Positions 16,251-24,374 of a stretch of 64,000 bases of DNA are shown here, one piece after another. The stretch spans positions 186,001-250,000 of the forward strand of contig CAWJBC010000002.1 in assembly GCA_963840975.1 (NCBI GenBank), given 5' to 3'. The translations under genes were made by a program, and so were the position numbers. The stretch comes from JAADJA01 sp963840975 (GTDB lineage: Bacteria > Bacteroidota > Bacteroidia > Bacteroidales > JAADJA01). Each line of letters starts with the position of its first letter. Within the stretch, counting starts at the first letter, position 1. Under the pieces are notes generated by a model. That model was not told where the DNA came from and searched no databases. It worked only from the letters and a program-made list of their open reading frames with translations.

Positions 16251-18041
16251 TCAGAACTGCATCAGGAAATTTGAAAGGTTTACATCTTCACTTTCGATAT
16301 TCAGCTTTTTTCTCAATCTGGAACGAGCAACTGTTATACTATTTATTGACTGGTAAGTGATGGCAGAAATATCTTTGGTTGACATGTTCAATCTTAAAAA
16401 GGCGCATAATTTTTTCTCGTTTGACGAAAGATTAGGAAAAATTTCGTTTAAGCGCCTGTAAAACTCGGTATGCACCTGTGTAAAATGTGCTTCAAATTCA
16501 GCCCAGACATCAGCATCCTGGCTTGATTTGAGATCGTTGATTATATCCTGAACGATCTTTTGGTTCTCCTGCATAAAGTCAAGTTTCGATTTGATCAGTT
16601 TTTCAGAGATGTTCGTGATCAATTCGTTTTTCTTTAACAGATATAAAACATTGGTAGTAAGCTCTCTGTCTTTATATTCCAATTCTTCCTTCAGCTTTTG
16701 TTTTTCAAGGTTAAAATGTTTGCGCTCCAATTCCAGTTTTTCGTTTTCAAGCCTTGTGTTTCTTATTTTACTTCTTTGAAGAAAAATGAGGAGAATGGCT
16801 GTAATCAAAAGGAAAAACAAAGATCCGCCAATGATAAGATAAATCAATTCACGCTTCTCTTTCTCAGCTTCTCTTCTTTTTAATTCAAGTTCAAATAACT
16901 TATTTTGCTTTTCAAATTTATATTGCATTTCAAGTTGGGCAATCTTATTTACACTTTCAGCATTAAAAAGACTGTCGTTTATTGATTTGAATTCTTTAAA
17001 AGAAGTGAAGGCTTCTTTATAAGATCCGAGTGTTGCATAAATTGTCGAAAGAGATTCCAGTGAGATCATTATTGATTCCTTATTCCCAATTGCCCTGCCA
17101 AGTTCCAAAGCCCTCAGTAAATATTTTTTTGCTTCGACAACGTTGCCAATATACACATTGTTTTTCCCGATATTGTTATAGCATTGAGCTTCACCTCTTT
17201 TATCATTAAGCTCCTTTCGAATGGTAAGCGCCTTGTTGAAGTAGTGATTAGCCAAATCAAACTCCCGTTTTTCCATATAACAAATACCGATGTTGTTCGA
17301 TAGGGATGCCTCCACAATATCTTCTTTGTTCTTTTTGTTTGTTTCAATCGCCGTTTGGTAATATTCCAGGGCCTTGTCATACTCAAAATGCTGAATATAT
17401 ACTCCGGCAATATTATTGAATAATATTATTTTTTTACTGCTGATGTTGAAATCCGGTGACAATACTGCGATAGATTCAAGGACTGTGAGGGCTTCATCAT
17501 AATAAAGCAATGCTTGCTCATAGCTTTTTTGATAAAAGTAAACAACTCCTATTTTAGTAAGCAATACCGCCTGTTTAAAGTAAATCTGTACATTATCAGG
17601 CTCAAGGTTTCCGGCATTATCGGTTAATCCTTTGGCTTTAAAATAGTAATCCAACGAAAGGACCAAATTGCCTCTGGCAGCATAAACATCGCCAAGGTTT
17701 TTGTAAACTTCACTTTTCGCGGTATCGGATTCTATATTTTCGATCAGGTTGTTAGCCTTTTCGGCGAAGAGCATCGCGGAATCAAGATTTTTGTTAATCA
17801 GTTCCGATGATAGTTGAAGGAATTTATCAATTTTTCTGTTGATCTCAACCGTATCGTTACCTGACAAATGACCCTCCACCTTAACACTTTGTGATAGGGA
17901 AATCAATGGGGCCAGCAAAATCAACAAACAATATCTTAAATTCAAAATTTGGATTATTTTAATATGAGTTGTCGAATCCAGATAACAGAATTCAAAGATA
18001 TTAAATAACCGGATAGGGCGAACTGTAAAAATCACAATCAC
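16251..18041 (-). CDS. TPR / transmembrane / LuxR-type HTH regulator
   Basis: Seven or so tetratricopeptide repeats (about residues 60-350) are followed by a coiled coil, one transmembrane helix (about 397-420, YLIIGGSLFFLLITAILLIF), a second coiled coil and a C-terminal LuxR/GerE-like helix-turn-helix (about 530-596: LSSNEKKLCAFLRLNMSTKD, then SINSITVARSRLRKKLNI). The layout predicts a membrane-bound one-component regulator sensing through periplasmic TPRs. The open frame begins with GTG 18041, but a TTG at 17945 would give a clean signal peptide (NLRYCLLILLAPLISLSQS), so the start is uncertain. It is a paralogue of the protein at 29491-31224 and sits directly upstream of a surface-protein unit. 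Confidence 0.85.
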   Translation of the reverse strand: MIVIFTVRPIRLFNIFEFCYLDSTTHIKIIQILNLRYCLLILLAPLISLSQSVKVEGHLSGNDTVEINRKIDKFLQLSSELINKNLDSAMLFAEKANNLIENIESDTAKSEVYKNLGDVYAARGNLVLSLDYYFKAKGLTDNAGNLEPDNVQIYFKQAVLLTKIGVVYFYQKSYEQALLYYDEALTVLESIAVLSPDFNISSKKIILFNNIAGVYIQHFEYDKALEYYQTAIETNKKNKEDIVEASLSNNIGICYMEKREFDLANHYFNKALTIRKELNDKRGEAQCYNNIGKNNVYIGNVVEAKKYLLRALELGRAIGNKESIMISLESLSTIYATLGSYKEAFTSFKEFKSINDSLFNAESVNKIAQLEMQYKFEKQNKLFELELKRREAEKEKRELIYLIIGGSLFFLLITAILLIFLQRSKIRNTRLENEKLELERKHFNLEKQKLKEELEYKDRELTTNVLYLLKKNELITNISEKLIKSKLDFMQENQKIVQDIINDLKSSQDADVWAEFEAHFTQVHTEFYRRLNEIFPNLSSNEKKLCAFLRLNMSTKDISAITYQSINSITVARSRLRKKLNIESEDVNLSNFLMQF

Positions 18042-18189
18042 AAGGAGGTCAGAAACAATCCCATATTTTTTCGTATCTTAATATAAAAAATCATGGGTTT
18101 GTTTTTACCAGACATGCCTGATAGCATATACCTCTTGTAAATTCAAGACTTTCTCAATTGGTCATGGATCAACTTCAATTCAAATTGTT

Positions 18190-18248
18190 ATACCGAAGTA
18201 GGAAATTCAAAACCACCCTTCATGCCAGACTATTTTGAATTTCACTTT
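18190..18248. repeat. 59-bp hairpin repeat, copy 1
   Basis: This segment is repeated at 23908-23966 with one difference, in the same orientation. It contains a perfect 11-bp inverted repeat gaaattcaaaa (18202-18212) / ttttgaatttc (18233-18243) with a 20-nt loop. It lies about 150 bp upstream of the TPR-LuxR open frame. Confidence 0.8.
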
Positions 18249-18287
18249 GGTATTATCTGTTCAAATAAAATATTGAAGACGGTAGGT

Positions 18288-18331
18288 AAAAAAACACCAA
18301 CCGGCCTTTCTTCTTTGAAAAGCCGGTTGGT
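18288..18331 (-). terminator. Terminator of the beta-helix/dockerin-like gene
   Basis: A 10-bp perfect stem accaaccggc (18296-18305) / gccggttggt (18322-18331) is followed on the minus strand by a run of T (18288-18294), about 110 bp after the stop at 18443. Confidence 0.8.
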
Positions 18332-18442
18332 AAATTTGGATATTATTTGCGAAGATGTCAGTCTACCTTTTATAAAGCCAGCATTTTTAAGTCCTGTTGG
18401 TTAAGGATAACCTCCTTTCTCTGATACAAGACTTTTCCGGCT

Positions 18443-21400
18443 TTATTGGGGTATCTGACTACTTTTGCTCATGTTGGGTAACCAGACTTCATTTTTGTCC
18501 TGGTTGTCTGTCTGAACATTCAGGTTGTAATCAGCACCGGAATATCCTTTTTTCCCAGCCTCAATTTTCCATACATTCAATATATCACTATTTTGGACAT
18601 TACCATCTCCATTACCGTCTGCTCCTAACATTCCCCAAACTACAGGTGAAGAATCAATTTGCTTATATCCGCTCGTACCGCCTAATACTTTGTCAGAGCC
18701 GGTTGAATAATCGTATGAATAGATTCCTCCGGCTTGGGTAACAGCATTCGCTGAAATTATTCCGAGGTGGTTGCGGTGATAAATCACAACATACAAATTT
18801 TGTGTAATAGGAACACCGGGAAATATCATATATGGATTTTCTTCCAGTCCTGTAATCGTTCCATCGCTCTTGAGTAGTGCTGCTCTTCTGCCTCCTGGAA
18901 TAATAGTTTCGGTGACTGCTGCTAACGCAGATGTGGCATCTCTCAATTCCACCATCACCCAGTCAACTGCACCAGCAGGCAATGTTGCAATACTTTCCGT
19001 TCCTGTATACAACCATTCAGGATTATTATTGCCAAAATACGGAAGTGTTGGGTTATAGGGTTGATTAACAGGCAAATTACCCGATGTTAATAAGGTTGTG
19101 TTCATCATGTTTGTGGATGAATTATAAACTCCCTCCAACATCACTTTCAGACTAAGCACCTGGTCGGTTGCAAACTCATAGGCTCCGATATCACATGGAT
19201 TGCTCCTGTATTTTCCGGTATAATCTGTTGGAACTGAAGGAAGGTAAACTCCGGCATTGTTCATAAGAGTTGTCGTCGGTATCAAATTAGTTGGCGAAGC
19301 AAACAGTGGATTTACCGTTTTTGAATTCGCCTCCATTCCTGTATAAGCCTGCCATGTTGCAAGGGTCGGATAGTCAATCAGACAGGTACCACCGGAACAG
19401 AATTTTTGTGCAATCTGACCCTGATATCCATCAATGTAATAGTCGTTATTGTCGAGGAATGAAAAGGTTACCATATCCGTAGTCATAATGCCATAAGCCT
19501 TTCCCAATGCTGAAGGATCAGGATTTGGATAGGAATTGGTCATTGAATTCTGAAGTATATTATTCCTGATATCAATCTGGTTTGCATTTACAGCAGTCTG
19601 ATTCCAGAAACAAATACATGATGATGAAGGGGCATAGCTATCTCCACCATAAAGATAATCACCGGTAAGTAATATCGTATTGTTCCAAATTCTCATGTTA
19701 CCTCCATGGTGCACCCAAATCCCGTTGGCCTGGTTTGCGCTTACCCCAGGATTCAATCCAAAGGCGCCGATGTTGTAAATCAGGTTATTTGAAATTTCAG
19801 TATATGTAGTCGGATCATCATTCGAACACTTTATTGCCCATGAACCCGGACCACTTGCCACCCAATCATGAATTTTGTTTTTTGTAATTTTTGTGTTTGT
19901 ACTGTAATTAAAGTAGCCAATTCCAAAACACGCATAAGTACCAACCGTTGAAGCAGGACCCATGATTTCATTTCCTATGATAAGAGTATTATCAGCATAC
20001 TCCAAAGCGATACCCCATCGGGTAATATAATCAATATCCGAAGGTGAGCCTAATGTATTATTGGAGATGATCAAATTATGGATTTTGTTCCCGTAGGTAG
20101 CATTTGCGTAAATCCCATATTTCGCTCTTTTTAACAAGTTATTATCAATTACAACATTGTCATAACCGCCGCCATTTGAACCGGCATAAGTGTTGAAAAC
20201 AATCAGATATGTTTCCATCATGACGTCTGTATTGTTTCCTATTACTGTGCAGTTTTTTAAAGTGATATTCGCTGACGGATCAATGATTCCATCATTGGTG
20301 ATACCGATAGTATATGAATTGTTGGCTGGGGAGGAATTCTCAATGGTAAGTCTTCTTTCCGTGGTCACACCATCCGATCCATCAATCGTTACATAATCAG
20401 CCCCTTTAAACATCAGTATCCCCGGTCCGGAAACCGAACCAGTGATTACAGGATATGCCCCTGCATTTGCTCTTATAGTTACAGTATTGACAGAACTGCT
20501 TCCGGCATTGGGTTCAAAAATGATCGGGAAAGTTTCATTCGGGTAAGTGTTGTCATCAAGAATAAAAGTCAATGGCGCGGAAACAGCTTTCGAATTAAGG
20601 TCATTTACAGCAGCGGTCAGGGTTGTATAGGGTTTGCCCACACCAATATGAATTACACCAGAGATGCTTGCAATGATACTATAGTTTGATGGACTGGTCG
20701 GTGGAGTTGAACATGCCGGTGGGTTAATTGAGTAGCCTGTAGCACCTACCCAGGGGTATGATCCAGGATTACCAATAAAAGTCTCATCCTGAGCTACAAT
20801 ATAATAGGATATCATATCACCTAATATAGTTCCTCCTCCGAATGTAAAACTGAAAGTTGATCCATTGATCCATTGACCCTGAGCTGCCTGATATGCACCG
20901 TTGTTTATTTTCCAGTAAAGAACGGGCTTACCGATACCGCTATTGGGAACTCCGGTTCCATCCATAATTTCAGCCACTAATACCCTGTCGGTGGTAAGAT
21001 TTGTATTGTACAAAGGAGTATAGACAATTGATGGCGGAGTTAAATCAGAAGCCATTCCACCAATCTCGTCAGCTCCAATGTCCGGTGCCTGAGGGAAATA
21101 TGTCGGATTAAAGGGATAACCAGGATTTGGATATCGGGCATCCCCATCAAAATCATTGACGATTGGCAATGGACTGCTTACTACTACCCCCCCCGCTTCA
21201 CACTGGGTGGGTACATTATTTTTCAGGTGAACATCCCAGGGCTGAGTGGTTACATTTACAAAGGGAGATAATTCTGTTTTTGATTGGAGTTCCTGTGGAA
21301 ATTGAAGTGCTTTATATTCATTTAATGTTTGAACGGCTGAAACTCCATCCAAGAAAATCAGGTTTTTTGGTCCTGGTGTGCCGGCATAGAGATTATTATA

Positions 21401-21799
21401 ATTGGAAGTGTATTCTGTTCCCCCGGGATATGGATATCGTTCCCTGATTACCACAGTTTTTCCCTCACTTCCAATACTTGCACTGGTATTGATCAGGATG
21501 TTATTTCTTAAATCAACTCCATAAAGTGAAGCTGCACAAAGTGCAGAGGAACCGTAATTGACCTGGTTGCCCGTAACAGTTCCGTTCAGGTAGACGGTGT
21601 TGTTATAGATTCCTCTTTTATTAGCAGTGTTTTCAAGATAAATACCGTTTAGCATATTCCAGTCATAACCCAGGGTAGCATCAGCACCTGGATTTTGTAA
21701 ATCGCATATCGTGTTATTGAAAAAATACATTTCTGTGCCATAATCAGTCTGATAGATACCGTTAATGGTGGCAGAAGGTGCGGATGATTTAGCTTTCAA
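18443..21799 (-). CDS. Beta-helix surface protein, C-terminal 1118 residues (frame-broken gene)
   Basis: The ORF continues a gene whose N-terminus is at 23308; the ATG at 21799 is only the first Met after a corrupted stretch. It contains parallel beta-helix rungs (short Asn-rich repeats such as NNTLGSPSDI, NKIHDW), an IGADEIGG motif that closes the first helix, a middle Ig-like segment, and a second beta-helix introduced by GKPYTTLTAAVNDLNS. The end is the module shared with proteins ending at 4669 and 8522 (LSLKVMLEGVYN, VDWVMVELRDA, GADGNGDGNVQNSD, then DYNLNVQTDNQDKNEVWLPN and SQIPQ), a dockerin-like C-terminus. Predicted to be extracellular, perhaps binding or degrading polysaccharide. 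Confidence 0.8.
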   Translation of the reverse strand: MKAKSSAPSATINGIYQTDYGTEMYFFNNTICDLQNPGADATLGYDWNMLNGIYLENTANKRGIYNNTVYLNGTVTGNQVNYGSSALCAASLYGVDLRNNILINTSASIGSEGKTVVIRERYPYPGGTEYTSNYNNLYAGTPGPKNLIFLDGVSAVQTLNEYKALQFPQELQSKTELSPFVNVTTQPWDVHLKNNVPTQCEAGGVVVSSPLPIVNDFDGDARYPNPGYPFNPTYFPQAPDIGADEIGGMASDLTPPSIVYTPLYNTNLTTDRVLVAEIMDGTGVPNSGIGKPVLYWKINNGAYQAAQGQWINGSTFSFTFGGGTILGDMISYYIVAQDETFIGNPGSYPWVGATGYSINPPACSTPPTSPSNYSIIASISGVIHIGVGKPYTTLTAAVNDLNSKAVSAPLTFILDDNTYPNETFPIIFEPNAGSSSVNTVTIRANAGAYPVITGSVSGPGILMFKGADYVTIDGSDGVTTERRLTIENSSPANNSYTIGITNDGIIDPSANITLKNCTVIGNNTDVMMETYLIVFNTYAGSNGGGYDNVVIDNNLLKRAKYGIYANATYGNKIHNLIISNNTLGSPSDIDYITRWGIALEYADNTLIIGNEIMGPASTVGTYACFGIGYFNYSTNTKITKNKIHDWVASGPGSWAIKCSNDDPTTYTEISNNLIYNIGAFGLNPGVSANQANGIWVHHGGNMRIWNNTILLTGDYLYGGDSYAPSSSCICFWNQTAVNANQIDIRNNILQNSMTNSYPNPDPSALGKAYGIMTTDMVTFSFLDNNDYYIDGYQGQIAQKFCSGGTCLIDYPTLATWQAYTGMEANSKTVNPLFASPTNLIPTTTLMNNAGVYLPSVPTDYTGKYRSNPCDIGAYEFATDQVLSLKVMLEGVYNSSTNMMNTTLLTSGNLPVNQPYNPTLPYFGNNNPEWLYTGTESIATLPAGAVDWVMVELRDATSALAAVTETIIPGGRRAALLKSDGTITGLEENPYMIFPGVPITQNLYVVIYHRNHLGIISANAVTQAGGIYSYDYSTGSDKVLGGTSGYKQIDSSPVVWGMLGADGNGDGNVQNSDILNVWKIEAGKKGYSGADYNLNVQTDNQDKNEVWLPNMSKSSQIPQ

Positions 21800-22360
21800 A
21801 TTCTGAATTTTATTATTGATAGAAATATCCTAAAGTACCATGATAATTGTATAATCCAGTGGCTGCTCCTCTTATTTCAGTAATATTTGTAATTGTGTTA
21901 TTGTAAACTTTTTATACTCGGAATCGTTGAAAGTGATATAGAGACCCTGTAATTCCATGATCTGAATTTGCAATGTTATTATCAATAAGATTATCATGGC
22001 ATTCAAGGGTAGTTCCGTTACCACGGCTGAAAGGTAATTGTATGCTGACCAACAACCAAATTACTAAAACGGGTATTACCGGTTACAGAGTTACTAAACA
22101 CTTCCATCGGTCCCTAGTATCATTGAGATTTATTACAACCACATGTAATCAATGCGTCCAACTGCAGGCAAGCGATGTTGAACCAACTGTATTATTGCTG
22201 ACCACGTTACCATAAACATTCGTAGTTACTCCAAGGTTGCTGAATTTCATATAATATATCCATCCTCCGCTTGGTATCGGATATGTACATCCTGTTACCG
22301 TATTGTTGTATATATTAACAGTATTGGTAGTGCCTGATCCACCCATGCTGCTGGAAATGG
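21800..22360 (-). pseudogene. Frameshifted middle of the beta-helix gene
   Basis: No frame is continuous, but pieces of beta-helix sequence appear in all three minus frames. One is the 65-residue stretch beginning at 22346 (GTTNTVNIYNNTVTGC, then TTNVYGNVVSNNT). Others are SVTGNTRFSN and VVGQHTIT. The upstream ORF (22295-23308) loses frame near 22360 after QFSGINTVI. At least five shifts lie within 560 bp. The uncorrupted paralogue at 24375-29009 shows what the intact region would encode. Confidence 0.8.
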
Positions 22361-23308
22361 CATTAAAATCACAGTATTGATACCAGAAAATTGCATACTG
22401 ACATAGTTATTGTACAGGTCAAAGCTGGCATTTAAAGCATCCGAAAGGAAAATTCCATAAGGAACCGCAGGTTGAGCTAGTCCACCCATGGTACTTGTGA
22501 TGTTATTGTTGGCAACCTTCAGGTTATTCTGATAAATTGTGTAAATACCATAACCCGGATCTGTTTGACCTGCTACATTGGTAATGATATTGCCTCCATC
22601 TGCTCCTATTTCATTATTCTGGTCATAATAAGCGTAAGGTGCAGATGTGTGATTATAGCCTTTAAGGTAGATGCCGGTGTAACAATTCGTTAAAGTGTTG
22701 TTAAATATTTTAAGGTTTGAATTTGTTCCCGAGAAGGCAGTTATAGTCATTTGGGAAGCAGAGGTCAGCGTATGGTTATTTACATAAATACCCTTTGTAT
22801 AATCATAGTTTTTATCAAGGGTGACTGTGCAATTTTTAATGGTTATATTCTGGGATCCATCAGTTACTGAATTTTTTAAAATTGCAAATCCCCATTCCAT
22901 TTTGGCATTGGCAGTAAAATTTGTTGTTTTATCCTTAACATCTATACCGTCAAAAGTGACGTAATCACAACCCCCGATTGCAATAATAGCATCTATTGTT
23001 GCAACGCCGGTACCAGAGGTAATGAGAGGGTTATTTCCAGTTCCGGTTTTCTGAAATACAATCGGATTGGATGCTGAACCTGAAAGGGTTGTAATCCGCC
23101 CTGCGGTGGGGCTGGTAAAAGTTTCGGTATAGCCGGCTGCTATATTGAAAGTTACTCCGCCAGTTCCAACTCCTGATGAATTGAGAGCGGTTATTGCTGC
23201 CGCTAACGTTGGATAATCCCCGGGTATGGTTTTTACGCCAGTAAGCTGGGCGTAACTTGATGCGATGAAAATCAACGCAATACTTAAGGTGAATAATGTC
23301 TTTTTCAT
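22295..23308 (-). CDS. Beta-helix surface protein, N-terminal part
   Basis: ATG 23308 starts a clear signal peptide (MKKTLFTLSIALIFIASSYA). The next segment, GDYPTLAAAITALNSSGVG, is the typical entry to a right-handed beta-helix, followed by Asn-rich rungs (DYVTFDGIDVKD, NITIKNCTVTLDKN, NNTLTNCYTGIYLKG). About 45 percent of positions look alike in the paralogue starting at 29009. Similarity ends near 22360 where the frame is lost, so the last 20 residues of this ORF are not genuine. The four-half-site TACA operator lies about 90 bp upstream. Confidence 0.82.
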   Translation of the reverse strand: MKKTLFTLSIALIFIASSYAQLTGVKTIPGDYPTLAAAITALNSSGVGTGGVTFNIAAGYTETFTSPTAGRITTLSGSASNPIVFQKTGTGNNPLITSGTGVATIDAIIAIGGCDYVTFDGIDVKDKTTNFTANAKMEWGFAILKNSVTDGSQNITIKNCTVTLDKNYDYTKGIYVNNHTLTSASQMTITAFSGTNSNLKIFNNTLTNCYTGIYLKGYNHTSAPYAYYDQNNEIGADGGNIITNVAGQTDPGYGIYTIYQNNLKVANNNITSTMGGLAQPAVPYGIFLSDALNASFDLYNNYVSMQFSGINTVILMPFPAAWVDQALPILLIYTTIR

Positions 23309-23397
23309 GTTATTCTATTTAGTTATTATTAAAAAAATCAATTGTAAATTGCGATGACAAAGATCAACCCTGAAATTTAGTCCAGCAATATTTTTGC

Positions 23398-23450
23398 CTT
23401 ACAAAACCTATACAGAATCAAAAAGGAACCTATACATTACCTGTACAAGT
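23398..23450 (-). promoter_or_regulatory. Four-half-site TACA operator (copy B)
   Basis: TACA begins at 23400, 23411, 23433 and 23444: spacing 11-22-11, exactly as upstream of the 29239 start. The inner sequence (aaaaggaacctatacattacctgtacaag) shares about 24 of 29 bases with copy A. A near-match -7 (CAAAGATC on the plus strand, 23358-23365) lies between it and the gene start at 23308. Confidence 0.65.
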
Positions 23451-23451
23451 G

Positions 23452-23907
23452 AAAAATGATCGCTGTAACACGCTTGTATTCTGGCTGATAATGATTTTAT
23501 TGTAATATATTTTTTGAAAATTGGAATATAGGTAATATCAAAGTCGGGAGTAATACTGAAAACAACTAAATCCTGAAATTTGAAAAACTGGTTTTCCTAG
23601 AATCGTAAGTATATGAGCCGAGGGATTCATGGGAGAAAAAAAATATTTTGCACGATTGCAGGGTTTCTCTGCTTATCCGGATTTGTGCGTTTTGCCCGAA
23701 AGGAGTTAATCAGAACAGAAATATTCCGGAATTTATAATTCTATGACGGCTACCCCTCATCTTCAATCATCCTCACCAATGAAGATAAAACAATAATCCA
23801 GATTTTTTGCATAGCCAATCTCCATAGGAATCCTTTGGACCTTCGGGAAAATCCTTTTTTTGCTTTCTGATTAGTCTGGCATAGGGCTGGCCCTTAAACC
23901 CAAAATA
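23452..23907. other. Non-coding stretch upstream of the beta-helix gene
   Basis: About 450 bp with no ORF above background, no tRNA fold that I can see and no strong hairpin. It separates the operator at 23398-23450 from the 59-bp repeat at 23908. It may be the remains of a lost gene; the other two operator copies have a TPR-LuxR gene at this position. Confidence 0.4.
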
Positions 23908-23966
23908 ATACCGAAGTAGGAAATTCAAAACCACCCTTCATGCCAGACTATTTTGGATTTCACTTT
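23908..23966. repeat. 59-bp hairpin repeat, copy 2
   Basis: It matches 18190-18248 at 58 of 59 positions; the single change weakens the 11-bp inverted repeat. Both copies are in direct orientation and bracket the 5.7-kb segment that holds the frame-broken beta-helix gene. Confidence 0.8.
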
Positions 23967-24000
23967 ATTATAACCCACGAATCTCATCCTTTGAGAAATA

Positions 24001-24031
24001 AAAAAACCCTGGAGATAAGCCAGGGTTTTTT
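24001..24031 (-). terminator. Terminator after the small PIDGG protein gene
   Basis: Perfect 12-bp stem aaaaaaccctgg (24001-24012) / ccagggtttttt (24020-24031) with a 7-nt loop. It is symmetric and would work on either strand. It ends the unit 29239-24066. Confidence 0.85.
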
Positions 24032-24065
24032 CAAAACACAATTAACCTAAATCAAATTCTAATTA

Positions 24066-24287
24066 CTATTTTTTTTTAAGCTGGTAAATTTTTCTTGAAC
24101 CATAAGCTGCACCAAGCAGCAACATGATGCTTAATCCTCCGTCAATGGGAGCGCCACCGCCAACCGGTGTATTTCCACCGCCAGGACCTCCGCCCCCATT
24201 TGGATGAGGAGGAGTCTGAGCCAATGATAATAACGGTAGTGAGAGAAAAATACCTGCGACCAATAACAATTTTAATGCCTTTTTCAT
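24066..24287 (-). CDS. Short secreted protein with PIDGG-helix-RK tail (PID-CTERM-like)
   Basis: A 73-residue protein: signal peptide (MKKALKLLLVAGIFLSLPLL), a Pro/Gly-rich linker, the motif PVGGGAPIDGG, a hydrophobic helix (LSIMLLLGAAYGSRKIY) and a basic QLKKK end. The motif-helix-basic layout resembles C-terminal sorting signals; in particular it looks like the PID-CTERM class of Bacteroidota. Almost nothing remains between the signal peptide and this tail. It lies about 60-90 bp downstream of the T9SS gene ending at 24375 on the same transcript. The homologue at 40720-40944 occupies the same place after another T9SS gene. The frame extends 9 codons upstream to 24314. Confidence 0.7.
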   Translation of the reverse strand: MKKALKLLLVAGIFLSLPLLSLAQTPPHPNGGGGPGGGNTPVGGGAPIDGGLSIMLLLGAAYGSRKIYQLKKK

Positions 24288-24341
24288 ATCTGTATATTTT
24301 TTTGTTTTCATCATAATTAATTAATTTTCCTTTCCCACTTT

Positions 24342-24361
24342 CCCCCTCCTTTTGGAGGGGG
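24342..24361 (-). other. Intercistronic hairpin
   Basis: A perfect 8-bp GC-rich stem (ccccctcc / ggaggggg, 4-nt loop) lies between the T9SS gene stop (24375) and the small PIDGG gene, without a T-tract. It could stabilise the upstream mRNA or reduce readthrough, giving unequal expression of the two genes. Confidence 0.5.
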
Positions 24362-24374
24362 CAGGAAGAGGATT

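Noticed and set aside
16142..16360. 72-codon plus-strand ORF over the operator region
   Set aside because: It overlaps the TACA operator and the end of the TPR-LuxR gene and has no recognisable protein features.
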